From positions 66,839,812 through 66,903,811 of the forward strand of contig OZ024835.1 of the NCBI GenBank assembly GCA_964016985.1: DNA of 64,000 bases, read 5' to 3'. Shown here one piece after another: positions 22,489 through 34,215 of the stretch; position 1 is the first letter of the stretch, and the number at the start of each line of letters is the position of its first letter. The translations under genes and the position numbers were made by a program. The notes under the pieces were generated by a model, which searched no databases, was not told the DNA's origin, and saw only the letters and a list, made by a program, of their open reading frames with translations. The DNA is from Anodontia alba. Its lineage: Eukaryota; Mollusca; Bivalvia; Lucinida; Lucinidae.

Positions 22489-23337
22489 ATGACCGTGATA
22501 CACCGGAAAGCAATAAAGTGTATTTTGATCACATGTTGAACAGCCATCCAGATCAGATTTTCATAGCCCCGCTTTGAAAAAGAGGGGCTTTACTGGATTT
22601 GCATTATCCTTCCGTCATTCCTTCCTTCATATCTTCCTTCAGTCCGTCATTCCATCCATCCTCATCAGATAGATTTTCGTACCATTTTACTCAAGAACTG
22701 TAAGGGTTACAAAGTTGAAATTTGGTACACATATACCCAATGGGTTTATATATCGTGTATACCGGAATCATGTCAAGGGCCTATAACTCTTCGAGTTACA
22801 TCCATTGATGGATTCTACATTTTACTGACCGTGGCTCTTGAAGTCACTAGTAACCCCACGTCTAGACTGCTTCATAGTTTCTATGTTGTCTGATAAAGAC
22901 TGCACAGTGTAGCAGTCTACCCAACATCTCCATAGTTTCTACACAAAAATTTAACCAGTGCTAAAACGAGGTTTACATTGCACTTTCAGATTCTAAGCGA
23001 ACATTCTCAATTTTATGCTTACCTGAAAAAGAAACGCAACACTGCCGCGTTGGTGGCATTTCTACATAATCGTTTCAATGAGAAGTTACCAGTTAAATGC
23101 GTGACTATTTCAATTGGCTATTTTTGTTCTAAAGAATCTTTTCACTATGACATTCCCTGTAATAGTGTTATTATCTTCTAAAGGAAGCTTTAAACTATTT
23201 GCGCAAGGCAACGTTAATGGCATCAACTGTTGTCATATGGTGACCAAACCTGATTTCATTGATGCAATCTACCGAAAACTGATAATAAACAATCAAAATA
23301 ACATTATTAGTGTTACGTTATTTTGTTCGTATAAATG
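22489..23337. other. Ancient repeat-like DNA, no gene
   Basis: AATTTGGTACACATATACCC and a run to ATGTCAAGGGCCTATAACTC resemble mobile-element sequence I recall from molluscs, but I cannot assign a family. Confidence 0.4.
22605..22668 (+). repeat. CTTC/GTCATTCC-rich simple repeat
   Basis: CCTTCCGTCATTCCTTCC and later GTCCGTCATTCCATCC. Confidence 0.7.
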
Positions 23338-23435
23338 GAGGGCAACGAACGAACAGGGCCATGTGCGGGCAAGGAAAGCCCAGATCAGACTGCGCATTGC
23401 GCAGTCTGATCTTGGCCTTCCTTGACCCCATACAG
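23338..23435. mobile_element. H-type core hairpin
   Basis: The hairpin AAGCCCAGATCAGACTGCGC / GCGCAGTCTGATCTTGGCC lies within CGGGCAAGGAAAGCC and GGCCTTCCTTGACCCC. Confidence 0.75.
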
Positions 23436-23992
23436 AATCAATGGCTACACCAGAAATATCAACAAATAACTAAAAATGCCCAGATCAAATTGTCCTGCTC
23501 GAAGTGGTCTGGGCATTTACTGTTTGCTTATGATAAAAGGGTCCTTTCCAACGATTCTTAAAACGTAGCCTAAACGGAATAGGAGCTTTGTTATAGCGCT
23601 TATGTATAGTTTTCGGAGACCCTTTTTACTTGGAGAGACGCAAGTCTGATTTTCTCGATGATTGAAGGCTGTCTTAAGAAACACCTGTTCGCATCAAACA
23701 AGACAAAGCTAAGTGAACGTTAGGGAGTCCGTACTAGTTTCTATACTGCACGCTATGGCGTTCAGTCGACTTCTGTCTAGTGTGCAAATGCATGTATGAT
23801 TCGACGAGATGTCCGCACCAGGCATTCTTGCGCAAGCGTGAGGAGACTGTCATGTGGCACTTGGACTATTTAAATGCACTGTATGATCATTGTGATGAAC
23901 AAATGTTTGATTTGAATTCAAGAGCGCTGGCAGTTTCCTAAAACATAGGATAACCTCAGTGGATATAGGTATGTTTAGTATAATTGTAGTAT

Positions 23993-24270
23993 CATCACGA
24001 AAACATACCTATATAATTTTGACCCCCTTAAACCCCACTTTTTTATATAGTAAAACTGGGATTTACAGGGGTATATAATATTTTCTTATTTCTGTTCAAA
24101 AACATAGATTGTGGGTACCCGTTAGAACCGCCTCGCCGAGGCGGTTCTAACGAGTACCTACAATGTATGTTTTGAGCAGAAATATGAAAAATATCAGAAT
24201 TTTTACTGAAAACTTTCAGTTTTTGGTGGTAAAATTTTCAATATTTTTGAATAGGCATGTTTTCGTAATG
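23993..24270 (-). mobile_element. A-family MITE
   Basis: Ends CATCACGAAAACATACC and GGCATGTTTTCGTAATG; core intact (CCTCGCCGAGGCGG). Confidence 0.92.
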
Positions 24271-25287
24271 TATTGTGATGCTTAGTGTGAAGAAGATGAA
24301 TATCTGTAATTACTTTAGCTGTAGATCAGATTGATCAGAGTCTGTACTGTTTGTCATGACATTAGCAGCTATATGCAACAGTTAAGGCAGCTATTATATA
24401 GCAGTCTCGAAAAAAAAGTTTCAGCTTTTACGATGTCCACTGAAGATATCCGGGCCATAAAGTTGACATTGCTCTAAAGCTTACCTTTTAATTTTTGGAG
24501 AAGCCATTGATCTCTCATGACGACAATATTTACTTACCTGAAAGAGTCATTGCTCCTTTAGTATGTGTTGAAAGTCCTTACATGATGATTGGGACCGATA
24601 TATTTATACACAAATAAATACTTAAATGCATATTTGTTAGCAATTTACTGGTGTCGCCTGAAGAATTCAATATTATTTTTCCGTCTAAATATTGCATGCT
24701 ATATTTTGTGTTTTTGTTAACTGGTACCAGGTCATACACTACAGTAAATTCACGGCGCAGCAAAGTGTTTTCAAATTTTCTCGTGCGTTGTGTTTATTGC
24801 GCTGTTTTGGTGTAACGTGGCTCAAAATGTTGGCGACCAAAATGACCTAATTTTCATTTTCATTTTCTAAGATAGTTCTGCCCTTAACAATAATGTATAT
24901 AGCTGTTATTTATTGTATAATAAATGACCTGAAATTCTTGTATGAATTCACTAAAGCAAAGGGTACATGTAACTACGACCCACATGGAGACTAAAAATAC
25001 TTAGAACTAATCCATAGTAAAACTAAAAGAAATAGATACATGCAAATAGTTACTGTTTCAACTTGGAGTCAGAATAATTCAGGTTTTTTTTTTTTTTTTT
25101 ATTTATTTATTTATTCGACCCCATTATTGTGTTCTGTAATTTACCAACGGATTCATCAATATGTAAAGGGTAACAAAGAGCAGTTCAAATTTTCTTACGG
25201 TTTATTTGTAATACGGTATTTTTTTATGTAAAGAGGTTCAAAACTGGTTAAGTAGCCAGAAGTCACAAAGGCGCATTTAATGAGAAC
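24271..25287. other. No supported feature besides simple repeats
   Basis: AT-rich. One H/F-like scrap at 24325 (GATCAGATTGATCAGAGTC). Confidence 0.5.
25083..25117 (+). repeat. T tract and ATTT repeat
   Basis: T run followed by ATTTATTTATTTATT. Confidence 0.85.
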
Positions 25288-25649
25288 TCACAGACTCCTC
25301 ACCAAGGGCTTAACCGATTTAGTATAGGTCGTGCCAAGGTAGCTTGGTGACACCAGGCGAAGAAGTTGTGGTTCTCCACCTCCCACTAGGGGTTCACTGC
25401 AAGATTGCTCCAGGACGTAGTACCAGTAGATGGTGTTGTTCTGTTTGTTGCCTCCCTTTGCGATCCTCTCCTTATACTCGTACCAGCCTTCATCGGGGTA
25501 CTTGGATGTCGGTCCCTTGACTAAGGTCCAATGTTTGTTGTCTCGGTGGTGGACAAAGAAGGCTGGAAGGTCGACGTTGAAGTGTTCGTCGCATCGCTGG
25601 AGTCTTGTTGCTCTGACGACGGCTTTATACTTTGTCAAACAGACGTCCA
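25288..25649 (-). pseudogene. Decayed coding relic, downstream part, unknown family
   Basis: The minus strand has an open frame reading LDVCLTKYKAVVRATRLQRC, then DEHFNVDLPAFFVHHRDNKHWTLVKG and YWYYVLEQ, ending near 25288. Residue use is protein-like and unlike the low-complexity frames around it. The first residues (NNWA) come from the neighbouring K element, so the frame was opened by that insertion. I do not recognise the family. It could be an old retroelement, a transposon accessory gene or a host pseudogene exon. Confidence 0.4.
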
Positions 25650-25889
25650 GGGCCCAGTTGTTCAAAGCTAACGATGTCGTTTGTTTACGATTCGTTAAAA
25701 TTTACATCGAGTGATACGCAAATATGCTGAAATTTTTTGCTGAAAAAATATGAGTAGCTTTTGCAAAAGCTACTCACATTTTTTCAGCAAAAAATATCAG
25801 AATATTGTTTATTGAATCCGCTAAAACATGTTAGCGAAATTACCCTTAACGAGCTCGTTAAGCTAACGACGCTTTTAACAGCTGGGCCC
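25650..25889. mobile_element. K-family MITE inside the coding relic
   Basis: Bounded by GGGCCCAGTTGTTCAAAGC and its inverse GCTGGGCCC. A central palindrome contains AAAGCTACTCACATTTTTTC. It separates the two minus-strand relic fragments. Confidence 0.8.
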
Positions 25890-25904
25890 TGGAGATCATT
25901 ACTT

Positions 25905-26460
25905 TTCATACAGAGGGTACTCTTTCGCGATGTTGATGCGAAAGAACTGAGTTGATATCTTTGCAGTGATTGCAGTGGTCGTCGCCAATGACTTGGTCCT
26001 TGGCTTCTTTATTGGTAGCGATTCTGGTGGAGGCTGTGTTATTGGTCTCCTGATAGTTGGTGATGACGTGATCTCTGATGTCGGTGGCTGGCGTTGGTGT
26101 CTGATGGTGATAGGTGCTTTACTCTGCAGTGTCTGGATGGCTGGTGGTGGCGTCTCCTTCTCCGGCGTCGGCTGTCAGCGTGCTGGCGTCGATTTGGATG
26201 GTGGTCAGGTTGCAGCTGTGGGCTTGCGAGGCCGCTTGCCAGCAGAGGGTGCAGGCTTCCTCCTGCTTTCAGCCCTCTTTTTGTAGAGTCTTGTAGTTGG
26301 TTGATTCTTATGAAAAGTTAGCTCAACCCGAACGCTGTCTTTTCATTCTCCAAAGTGGACAGCCAACTAATTTGTCCTTTCGCAGAGCATTGTTTAGTAC
26401 GACAGGTATCATGGACATGGTAATTCGTTGGTTAGATGTGAACACTTCGAAGGTCGAAGG
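25905..26460 (-). pseudogene. Decayed coding relic, upstream part, proline- and lysine-rich
   Basis: On the minus strand one frame runs from about 26326 to a TAA at about 25905 with two internal TGA stops. It gives basic and proline-rich sequence (KKRAESRRKPAPSAGKRPRK, then TPPPAIQTLQSKAP and KKPRTKSLATTT, ending KEYPLYEK). Further upstream another frame reads RITMSMIPVVLNNALRKDKL. Frame changes and stops show decay. GC is higher than the surroundings. It lies directly upstream of the relic at 25288-25649 with a K element between them, so the two may be one broken gene. The function is unknown. Confidence 0.35.
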
Positions 26461-26478
26461 TCAGCTGGTGTTGTACTG

Positions 26479-26588
26479 CCATGCAGCACAATCCGGCTTT
26501 TATAGCGACGTGGTCACGTAAGCGGCCCGGGTTCCATGCAGCACAATCAGGCTTTTATAGCGACGTGGTCACGTAAGCGGCCCGGGTT
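26479..26588 (+). repeat. 55-bp tandem duplication with a tRNA-like B box
   Basis: Two units starting CCATGCAGCACAATC, differing at one base. The second runs into GGGTTCGATTTCC, like a pol III B box, so this may be the 3' part of a tRNA-derived repeat. Confidence 0.88.
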
Positions 26589-26774
26589 CGATTTCCGGCC
26601 TTAACGGACATGAGGACCTTTTTTTAGTCTGTTACACATATTTGCTCTAAAATCTGAACAAGTCAGTCTGACTTCTCAGTGATGTATCTGAAATTGCTGG
26701 ACGGGTGGCAAATAGTGTAGGACATGATCAGGCTTTACACTGTTTGCTCAGGTCTATCTTCCTAAATATTTATT

Positions 26775-28356
26775 AGCTCACCTGAGCACGAAGTGCTCAT
26801 GGTGATCTATTGTGGTCAGTCAATGTCCGTCGTCCGTCGTGCGTCGTGCGTCGTCCGTCGTGCGGCGTCAACAATTGCTTTAAAAGCCTACTCCTCCTAC
26901 ACCCCTGGGCCAATTAGATTGATACTTGGTAGGAAGCATCAGGGTGACTTGTAGATCAAAAATAGCTAAAATCGTTCCGATCAGAAATCCAAGATCGCCG
27001 CCATGGCCGCCATCTTGAAAATCTATTTTTCGCTTCTTCTCCTGAACCGAAAGGCAAATTGACTCCAAACTTGCTTGGAAGCATCAGGGTGACTTGTAGA
27101 TCAAAAGTAGCTAAAATCGTGCCGATCGGAAAGTCAAGATGGCCGCCATGGCGGCCATCTTGAAAATCTATTTTTGCTTCTTCTCCTGAACAGAAAGGCC
27201 AATTGACTCCAAACTTGCTAGGAAGCATCAGGATGACTTGTAGATCAAAAATAGCTAAAATCCTGCCGATCGGAAATCCAAGATGGCCGCCATGGCCGCC
27301 ATCTTGAAAATCTATTTTTCGCTTCTGCTCCTAAACCCAAAAGCCTATTGACTCCAAACTCGGTAGGAGGCATTGGGGTTACTTATAGATCAAAAATAGC
27401 TAAAATCCTGCCTATTGGAAATCCAAGATGGCCGCCATGGCAGCCATCTTGAAAATCTATTTTTCGCTTCTTCTCCTGAACCGAAAGGCCAGTTGACTCC
27501 AAACTTGGTAGGAAGCATCGGGGTGACTTGTAGATCAAAAATAGCTAAAATCATTGTGATCGTAAAACCAGGATGGGCGCCATGGCAGCCATCTTGAAAA
27601 TCTATTTTTCGCTTCTTCTCCTGAACCGAAAGGCCAGTTGATTCGAAACTTGGTAGGAAGCATTTGGGTGACTTGTAGATCAAAAATAGCTAAAATCATG
27701 CCGATCGTAAATCCAAGATGGCCGCCATGGCAGCTATCTTGAAAATCTATTTTTCGCTTCTTCTCCTAAACCCAAAAGTCACTTAACTCGAAACTTAGTA
27801 GGAAGCATCAGGGTGACTTGGTGGATCAAATATAGCTAAAATCGTTCTGATCAGAAATCCCAGATGGCCACCATGGTCGCCATCTTGAAAATCTATATTT
27901 GGCTTCTGCTCCTGCACCGAAAGGCCAATTGACTCCAAACTTCGTAAGAGACATTTGGGTGACTTGTAGATCAAAAAAAAGCTAAAATTGTGCCAACCGG
28001 ATATCCAAGATGGCCGCCATGGCAGAGACTTGAAAATCTATTTTTCGCCTCTTCTCCTGAACTGAAAGGCCAGCTGACTTGAAACTTGGTAGGAAGCATT
28101 GGGGTGACTCGTATATCAAAAATAGCTAAAATTGTGCCGACCGTAAATCCAAGCTGGCTGCCATATAGAGTTTGTTCAAATGATCATGCTCAATTGACTG
28201 GCATGCCATACATCTTCTTCACTAAAGAACTGCTTAAATGATGATCTTTTCATTAGTTGCGATGACAGGATTGGAAAAATGTTGCATAACATCTGCGTAT
28301 CTGCAGTGGCTATGTCACTCAGGTGAGCAACCCGTGGCCCCTGGGCCTCTTGTTTT
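26775..28356 (+). mobile_element. Q element with about nine 145-bp tandem units
   Basis: It begins AGCTCACCTGAGCACGAAG and ends CTCAGGTGAGC with a CCTGGGCCTCTTGTTTT tail, so the ends are inverted. The interior has about nine copies of a unit near 145 bp. Spacing was measured between successive GTGACTTGTAGATC motifs at about 26944, 27089, 27234 and 27379. Each unit carries a palindrome near AAGATGGCCGCCATGG. Reading frames run through the units in phase, but these follow from repetition and I do not call them genes. Confidence 0.85.
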
Positions 28357-28540
28357 AAATACGGTCTTACAAATTAAAGTCTTACAAAGTCGTTTTCTTT
28401 TTGTTTTGTTTTGTTTTTAAATCTGGAACTGATATATTTTAACTGAAGGAATGACGCAGTTGTGTTCAACGCTCGCGAAACAATGAACAAGTAAATGAAC
28501 TTGGTAGACCTACTCCTGAAACCAAGGTCTTAGTTAACCC

Positions 28541-28736
28541 TTAACCCTTGTCATGCTGAATAAATTAAGATGCCACACCCACTTCTAATTTTCAGCCAAT
28601 CAGATTACTTGATCCAGACCGTTGATATAAATTCACATACTTAATGGCAAACAGTGCAGATCAAGATCAGTTGGCTTCTTCATCTACACTGTTTGCAAAG
28701 GCAGGGTATATCCGAGTTCAGCAGGATAAGGGTTAA
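28541..28736 (+). mobile_element. G-family MITE bounded by TTAA, core half lost
   Basis: TTAACCCTTGTCATGCTGAA to TTCAGCAGGATAAGGGTTAA. The core GATCAGTTGGCTTCTTCATC lacks its return arm. Confidence 0.88.
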
Positions 28737-28747
28737 AGAACTAATCA

Positions 28748-28860
28748 CAGGTGCAGAAGACGACATTTTGATTTTTTTTTTTTTTTTTTCTTTTGCATTT
28801 TTAATTCAGAGAAAATAAGACTTGACATTTCATGTGCTTAATGCTTTAACGGTTAATGTA
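28748..28860. mobile_element. B-family MITE, partial
   Basis: CAGAAGACGACATTTTG, a T tract, then AAAATAAGACTTGACATTTC and GGTTAA. The return arm is missing. Confidence 0.65.
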
Positions 28861-29479
28861 TACCAGTCGAGAGCCACGCCATATGAAAGCCTGCGTTCTG
28901 GGCATACACGGAAAGTGAAGCCGAAAGCCATGCACATCAGCCTTACAGATCCGTTATAAACTGTAAAAAAAAATACATCGACCCATAAGATAGACCTGGA
29001 CCGTCTGGCTTAGTTGGTGGATCTGCATCTTTACGGTCCGCGTATGGACACATCTTTTCGGTTAGTATGATTTTGATTATTACAGGTGTAAAAGAATGCG
29101 TCGGAACAGGAGAAAATGTAAATAATGCTGTATTGATTATAATTTCGAAGATCCAGAACAGACTGCGCATGCGCATCTGGTCTGATCAAGCTTTTTACTG
29201 CTTTTACATCCAATACGTGAATTTGGACGAACTCTGTTAGGGCTTAAAGCGGATGCCCCGAGGCGCATGTGTGATCCGGACTTTCTCTCTTCGCATGTGA
29301 CATATAGCTTTTTCATGTGGGTCGGTCAATAAACTAGCTCCAGATATAAAAGAATGCGAGATGTAAAAAAAAGTGGATCATGATAAAAATGATTGCCAGC
29401 CATGAAGCAGGTGAGGAATTCTTTATTGTAAATTTATTACACTTCTGAACTTAGGTTTCGTAACTCCAGATAGGGCATT

Positions 29480-29546
29480 TTTTTTCGACCAAAAAGTGTT
29501 GATATTTTCCTTATGTCTGCACAAAAAAGCAAAAAAAAAAAAAAAA

Positions 29547-29580
<34 letters not shown>

Positions 29581-29660
29581 ATACGTTGTGTGACTCATTA
29601 GAAGCGCCTCAACGAGGTTTAAGCTTTCAACTTGCGGAACCTCTCCAGTGTTCATGCGCA
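29480..29660. mobile_element. D-family MITE, broken, with long A tract
   Basis: GACCAAAAAGTGTTGATA and the A-rich tract at 29525-29579 are followed by CATTAGAAGCGCCTCAACG. The right arm is replaced by AAGCTTTCAACTTGCGG, which also occurs at about 58958. Confidence 0.65.
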
Positions 29661-29667
29661 AAGTTAG

Positions 29668-29946
29668 CATTACGAAAACATGCCTATTCAAATATATAGA
29701 AAATTTTACCACCAAAAAAATGAAAATTTTCAGATAAAAAACTCTGATATTTTTCATATTTCTGCTCAAAACAAAGATTGTGGGTACTCGTTAGAACCGC
29801 CTCGGCGAGGCGGTTCTAACGAGTACCCACAATCTATGTTTTGAGCAGAAATAAGAAAAATAATTTATACCCCTGTAAACCCCAGTTTTACTATATAAAA
29901 GTGGGGTTTGAGGGGGTCAAAATTATGTAGGCGTGTTTTCGTGATG
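29668..29946 (+). mobile_element. A-family MITE beside a D fragment
   Basis: Ends CATTACGAAAACATGCC and GCGTGTTTTCGTGATG; core intact. It follows a broken D-family element. Confidence 0.92.
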
Positions 29947-30002
29947 GTCTCGTCCCTTTTCAGTCGGCAGTTTAATGTATGAAACGGGTTCTTACATTTT
30001 TT

Positions 30003-30190
30003 TCTCACGTTGTAACACAACCATAATAAGAAGATCCGCGCACTCTGATGATGGCCGCCGCTGTGCGCTTACAGAATCGTTGGACACTTTAGAATGTATC
30101 AATGGAGCAAATGTCAGGATGAGACTTGGCGCATGCGCAGGATGAATCTATGGTTTTATGCATAGTCGAAGACACGTTTTCGCTTAAAAA
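30003..30190. mobile_element. H-family long form, first core lost
   Basis: CCGCTGTGCGCTTACAGAAT, CAATGGAGCAAATGTCAGG, CGCATGCGCAGGATGAATC and GTCGAAGACACGTTTTCG in the order of the 49.2-kb copy. Confidence 0.68.
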
Positions 30191-30384
30191 GGGTAATCAG
30201 CGGGTCAGGAAATATGGTTTCTGTTGTCGGAGCATGCGATAAGAGACCTTCTCGAACGTTGCAAATCATATAAAAGTAGGATGCTATATCGCCAGGAACC
30301 CATAAACTATTTTATAGTGAGCATTAAAGAGGGCAGTACACTCCGACCTGTATTTTTCAAGGCCAGATTTCATACACTTTTTTA

Positions 30385-31750
30385 GTTCACCTGAGCACAA
30401 ACTGCTCAAAGTGAGCTATTGCGATAGACATCTACCCGCCCTTCGTGCGTCCGTCCATCGTCAACTTTTGCTTTAAACCACTTATGCATTTTACTCCAAA
30501 ATGCTTGAAATAACATCACAGAAGTCCTCTACCAAAATTGCTCAAATCGTTCTGCTCCGCTGAATAAGGTGGCCGCCAGACCTAAAAATAGAAAAACCTT
30601 TTAACAAAATCTCCTCCTAGGCCAATGGCCCGATTTTAAAATAATTTCACAGAAATGTTCCTTGGATGACCCTCTACCAAAATTACTAAAATCGTTCCGC
30701 TCCACACTGAACAAGGTGGCCGCCACAGCTAAAAATAGAAAACCTTAAAACGATATCTCCTCCTAGGCCAGTGGCCCGAATTCAAAATTAGTTTTGGGTG
30801 ACGCTCTTCCAAAATAGCTAAAATGGTTCCACTCCGCGGAACAAAATAGCCGCCAGAGCTACAAATACATGTACATAAAAATCACTTAAAAAGGCTTCTC
30901 CTCCTTGGCCAATTGCTTCATTTAAAAATAATTTCTCAGAAATGTTATTTGGGTGACCGTCTACCAAAATTGCTTCTGTCAACAAAAGTGGTTCTGCTCC
31001 GCTGGATTTTATAATTTCACAGGAATGTTCGTTTGGTCAGCTCCAAACCAAATTTCTTAAACTGTTTCGCTCGGCTGAACAAGCTGGCCACAAGAGCTAA
31101 AAATAGAAAAGCCTTTAAATGAATTTTCCTTCGAAACCGCTGGATGGATTTTGAAATAATTTCACAGGAAGGTGACCCTCTAGTCGTTCAACTTTGCTAC
31201 ACAAGTGGCCTCCAGTTCTAAAAATAGAAAAAAAAAAAACAAAAAAAAAAAAACCAAAAAAAAAAAACCGTTAAACGACTTCTTGGAAATGGGTGGAGTG
31301 ATTTTGAAATGGTTTCACAGGAATGTTCTTTGGGGTTTCACCTATCAAAATTGCTCAAATCGTTCCAGTCTGCTGAACAAGATGACCGCAAGGGCTTAAA
31401 AAAATAAGAAATAAAAAGAAAAACAAGATTTAAATGAGTTCTTCCTCTAAAAGGCTTGAGAGATTTGTAAATAATTTCACAGGAATATTCCATGGGTGAC
31501 CCTCTAACAAAATTGTTCAAAATCATTTTGCTCCACTGAACATGATAGCCGCCAGAGCCAAAACAGGCAAACCTTAAAACGACTCCTCCTAAACAGCTAG
31601 ACTGATTTTGAAATAATTTCACAGAAATGTTCCTTGGGTCACCGTCTACCAGAATTCTCAAACTCTCCACTCCACCATATATTATCTACCATTTCATTTG
31701 TACAAAATAGATCAGGTGAGCGATCCAGGGCCATTATGACTCTCTTGTTT
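30385..31750 (+). mobile_element. Q element, diverged copy
   Basis: Starts GTTCACCTGAGCACAAACTG and ends TCAGGTGAGCGATCC with a GACTCTCTTGTTT tail. Internal units share TTTCACAGAAATGTTCC, AAGGTGGCCGCCA and CTCCTCCTAGGCC. The units differ from the 26.8-kb copy but the plan is the same. Confidence 0.8.
31229..31268 (+). repeat. A-rich tract inside Q element
   Basis: A runs broken by single C or CC. Confidence 0.85.
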
Positions 31751-32107
31751 CTATGTTTGATCTTTTCATTTTGGTTCCTATTGATTTTATCGAGTAAATT
31801 TTCTTGCCTTCCAAGATAAGTTAGAATAAACGCACACATGGACGGATACTTCCAATGAGATATTAAGTCACATACATGTATCGTTTCGGTTAATTTGAAT
31901 GGTAAGAAAACTATAAATATAAATACCCCGAAAAGGCCATGATCACGAAGCACTCCCTTCCCGAGGCACCGCAAGAAGAAAAGGCGAGAAACATGCAATA
32001 GCCAAACAAAACATGATACTGCAATAGCAGACGAACTGAGTAGAACTGGAACAGAGAAACTAGCTGGAAACGGCCAGCAGTACAAAAAAGCATATTGGAA
32101 ACGTAGT

Positions 32108-32795
32108 TTTACTTGCTAGAACCATCACCCTAATTATTAGGCTAGAAATATCACCCTAGTTCTTATGCTAGAATCCTCACCCTAATGCTAGAAATAACAC
32201 CCTAGTTCTTATGCTAGAAACCTCACCCTAATTCTTATGCTAGAAACCTCACCCTAGTTTTTATGCTTGAAATATCACCCTAGTTCTTTTGCTAGAAACC
32301 TCACCCTAGTTCTTATGCTAGAGATATCACCCTCGTTCTTGTGCTAGAAACCTTACCCTAATTTTTATGCTAGAAATATTATTCTAGTTCTTATCACAGA
32401 AACCGCAGCCTAATTCGTATGCTAGAAATATCATCCTAGTTCTTATGCTAGAGAGATCACCCTAATTCTTATGCTAGAATCATCACCGTAAGTCTTATGC
32501 TAGGAATATCACCTAGGTCTTATGCAAGAAACCTAACCCTAAGTCTTATGCTAGAAACCTAACCCTAGTTCTTATGCTAGAAACCTCTCCCTAGTTCTTA
32601 ATCTAGAAACCTTACTCTAGTTCTTATGCTAGAAATCTCAGCCTAATTCTGATGATAAAAATATCACTCACCCTTGTTCATTTGCTAGAAACCTAATTCT
32701 TTCGCTAGGAACCTCATCTTAGTCTTATGCTAGAAACCTCACCATTAGTCTTATGCTAGAAACTTCAGCCTATTGGCCTAATTCTTACGCAGCCA
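32108..32795 (+). repeat. 26-bp minisatellite, about 26 units
   Basis: Unit TTATGCTAGAAACCTCACCC plus TAGTTC. Two main variants alternate irregularly (AAACCTCACC and AAATATCACC). Confidence 0.92.
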
Positions 32796-33479
32796 AAGTA
32801 CAAACGTAGTCAGTCCGCATTGGGGTCCTTAATCTTATCGATGAACCCTCATTGTAACAACACTTGACGTTGTATCAACGTTGATGTGACGTTGTCTCAA
32901 CTTTGCGAGTCCGTTGAGATGATTAGGCAAAGTAGAGAGCTAAATGGCGATTGGTACATGTAGCCAGAGCACAAACACCACAGGAAGCCGATGGGGCGGA
33001 CCACAGACGTTGATAATTAGAGGTTTTTCTTTCTTAAGTTTATCTACTCTTTCAAATGATTAGCAGCTCAAATACAGGGCTTTGCAAGCAGTGTATGGCA
33101 AAACCAGGTATCATAGCAACAGATAAGGCGCTTTTTGCATCTGAAAAATGCATATGTTTGTGTAGAGAAATAAGAAAACTATTATGTGGATACCCACTCT
33201 TATCTGTAGCTATGGGTATCATAGAACGCAGCGACTGATCAGGGTGTGCACTGTTTGTTCAGGTTTGTCTGTCTCATTACGGCTATTATGGTACATTGAA
33301 CGCTTCCATTAGGTCCGATGTCCTGTCCAAACTTACATTTCTATTCGTTTATTTTGTACAATTACTCTAATTGAACGATGGTAATGAAGTAGTTTTGACA
33401 GCAAGGATTGCAACCTAATAGCCACAAAGTAGCAGCAAAGTAGTGCAGCGATGAAAACGACGATCTTGGAACACTGTAG

Positions 33480-33885
33480 GATGTAAGGGATAGAAAGAAA
33501 TATCTCCCCCGAGGATCACTGTCTGGCATCACGAAGCTTGCCGAGTGATGCCAGACTGTGATCACGAGGGTTGCTTTTTTTTTTCTTTCCACCCCTCACA
33601 CCCATGACAATATTTTTCTTGCATACCTTTCATGTCTGAACGCAGATGTTTTAATAATGCAGTCACTTCGATGCTGACGTCCTCTATATTGTGATGACAT
33701 CACTGTGGCGTTTAGTGACGTAATACTTAACGATTTCGTACGTGACGTCGATTACAACTAGTGCATATCAAACACGTGAGAATTCTCGATTTTTATCTTA
33801 CCTTGGGTTAAGGATAAGAATTTCTATCCCAGGGTTAAATCTAGAATTTCCTTATCTGGTGAGCAAGAATATAAGAATCCATCAT
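33480..33885 (+). repeat. V unit, first copy of a tandem duplication
   Basis: Hairpin GTCTGGCATCACGAAGCTTG / AGTGATGCCAGAC, then CCCCTCACACCCATGAC, TTTCTTGCATACCTTTCATG and ATATTGTGATGACATCAC. The next copy follows about 405-409 bases later. Confidence 0.7.
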
Positions 33886-34215
33886 GAGTGTGAGAGGTAG
33901 ATAGAAAAACCCGTTCCGAGGGTTGCTGTCTGGCATCAGGAGGCTTGCCGAGTGATGTCCGACTGTAATCCCGAGGGACGGATTTTTCTATTTATCCCTC
34001 ACACCCATGATGGATTCTTTTTCTTGCATATCTTTCATTTCTGAAAGTGGGTTTTTGATAATGCAGTCATTTCGATTGCAGACGTCCGCCATATTGTGAT
34101 GACAATACCGTGACGTTTGGTGACGTTAACCTTAACGAGGGCGTACTGTGATGTCTTTCACAACCTGTGTTTTTCAAACATGTGAAAATGCTCGATTTTG
34201 TCTTTCCCACGGGAC
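33886..34215 (+). repeat. V unit, second copy
   Basis: Hairpin CTGGCATCAGGAGGCTTGCC / GTGATGTCCGACTG, then TCCCTCACACCCATGATGG, CTTGCATATCTTTCATTTC and CCATATTGTGATGACAATAC. About 80% similar to the first by eye. GAGTGTGAGAGG opposite CCCTCACACCC suggests an inverted-repeat element. Confidence 0.7.

Noticed and set aside
26880..27683. Several minus-strand frames reading KIDFQDGGHGG-like repeats
   Set aside because: They arise from the 145-bp Q units, which keep phase by repetition; not evidence of a gene.
31639..32085. 148-codon minus-strand open frame, the longest in the window
   Set aside because: Part of it lies in the Q element end. The rest is hydrophobic, low in conserved motifs, and lacks splice context; a chance frame is more likely.
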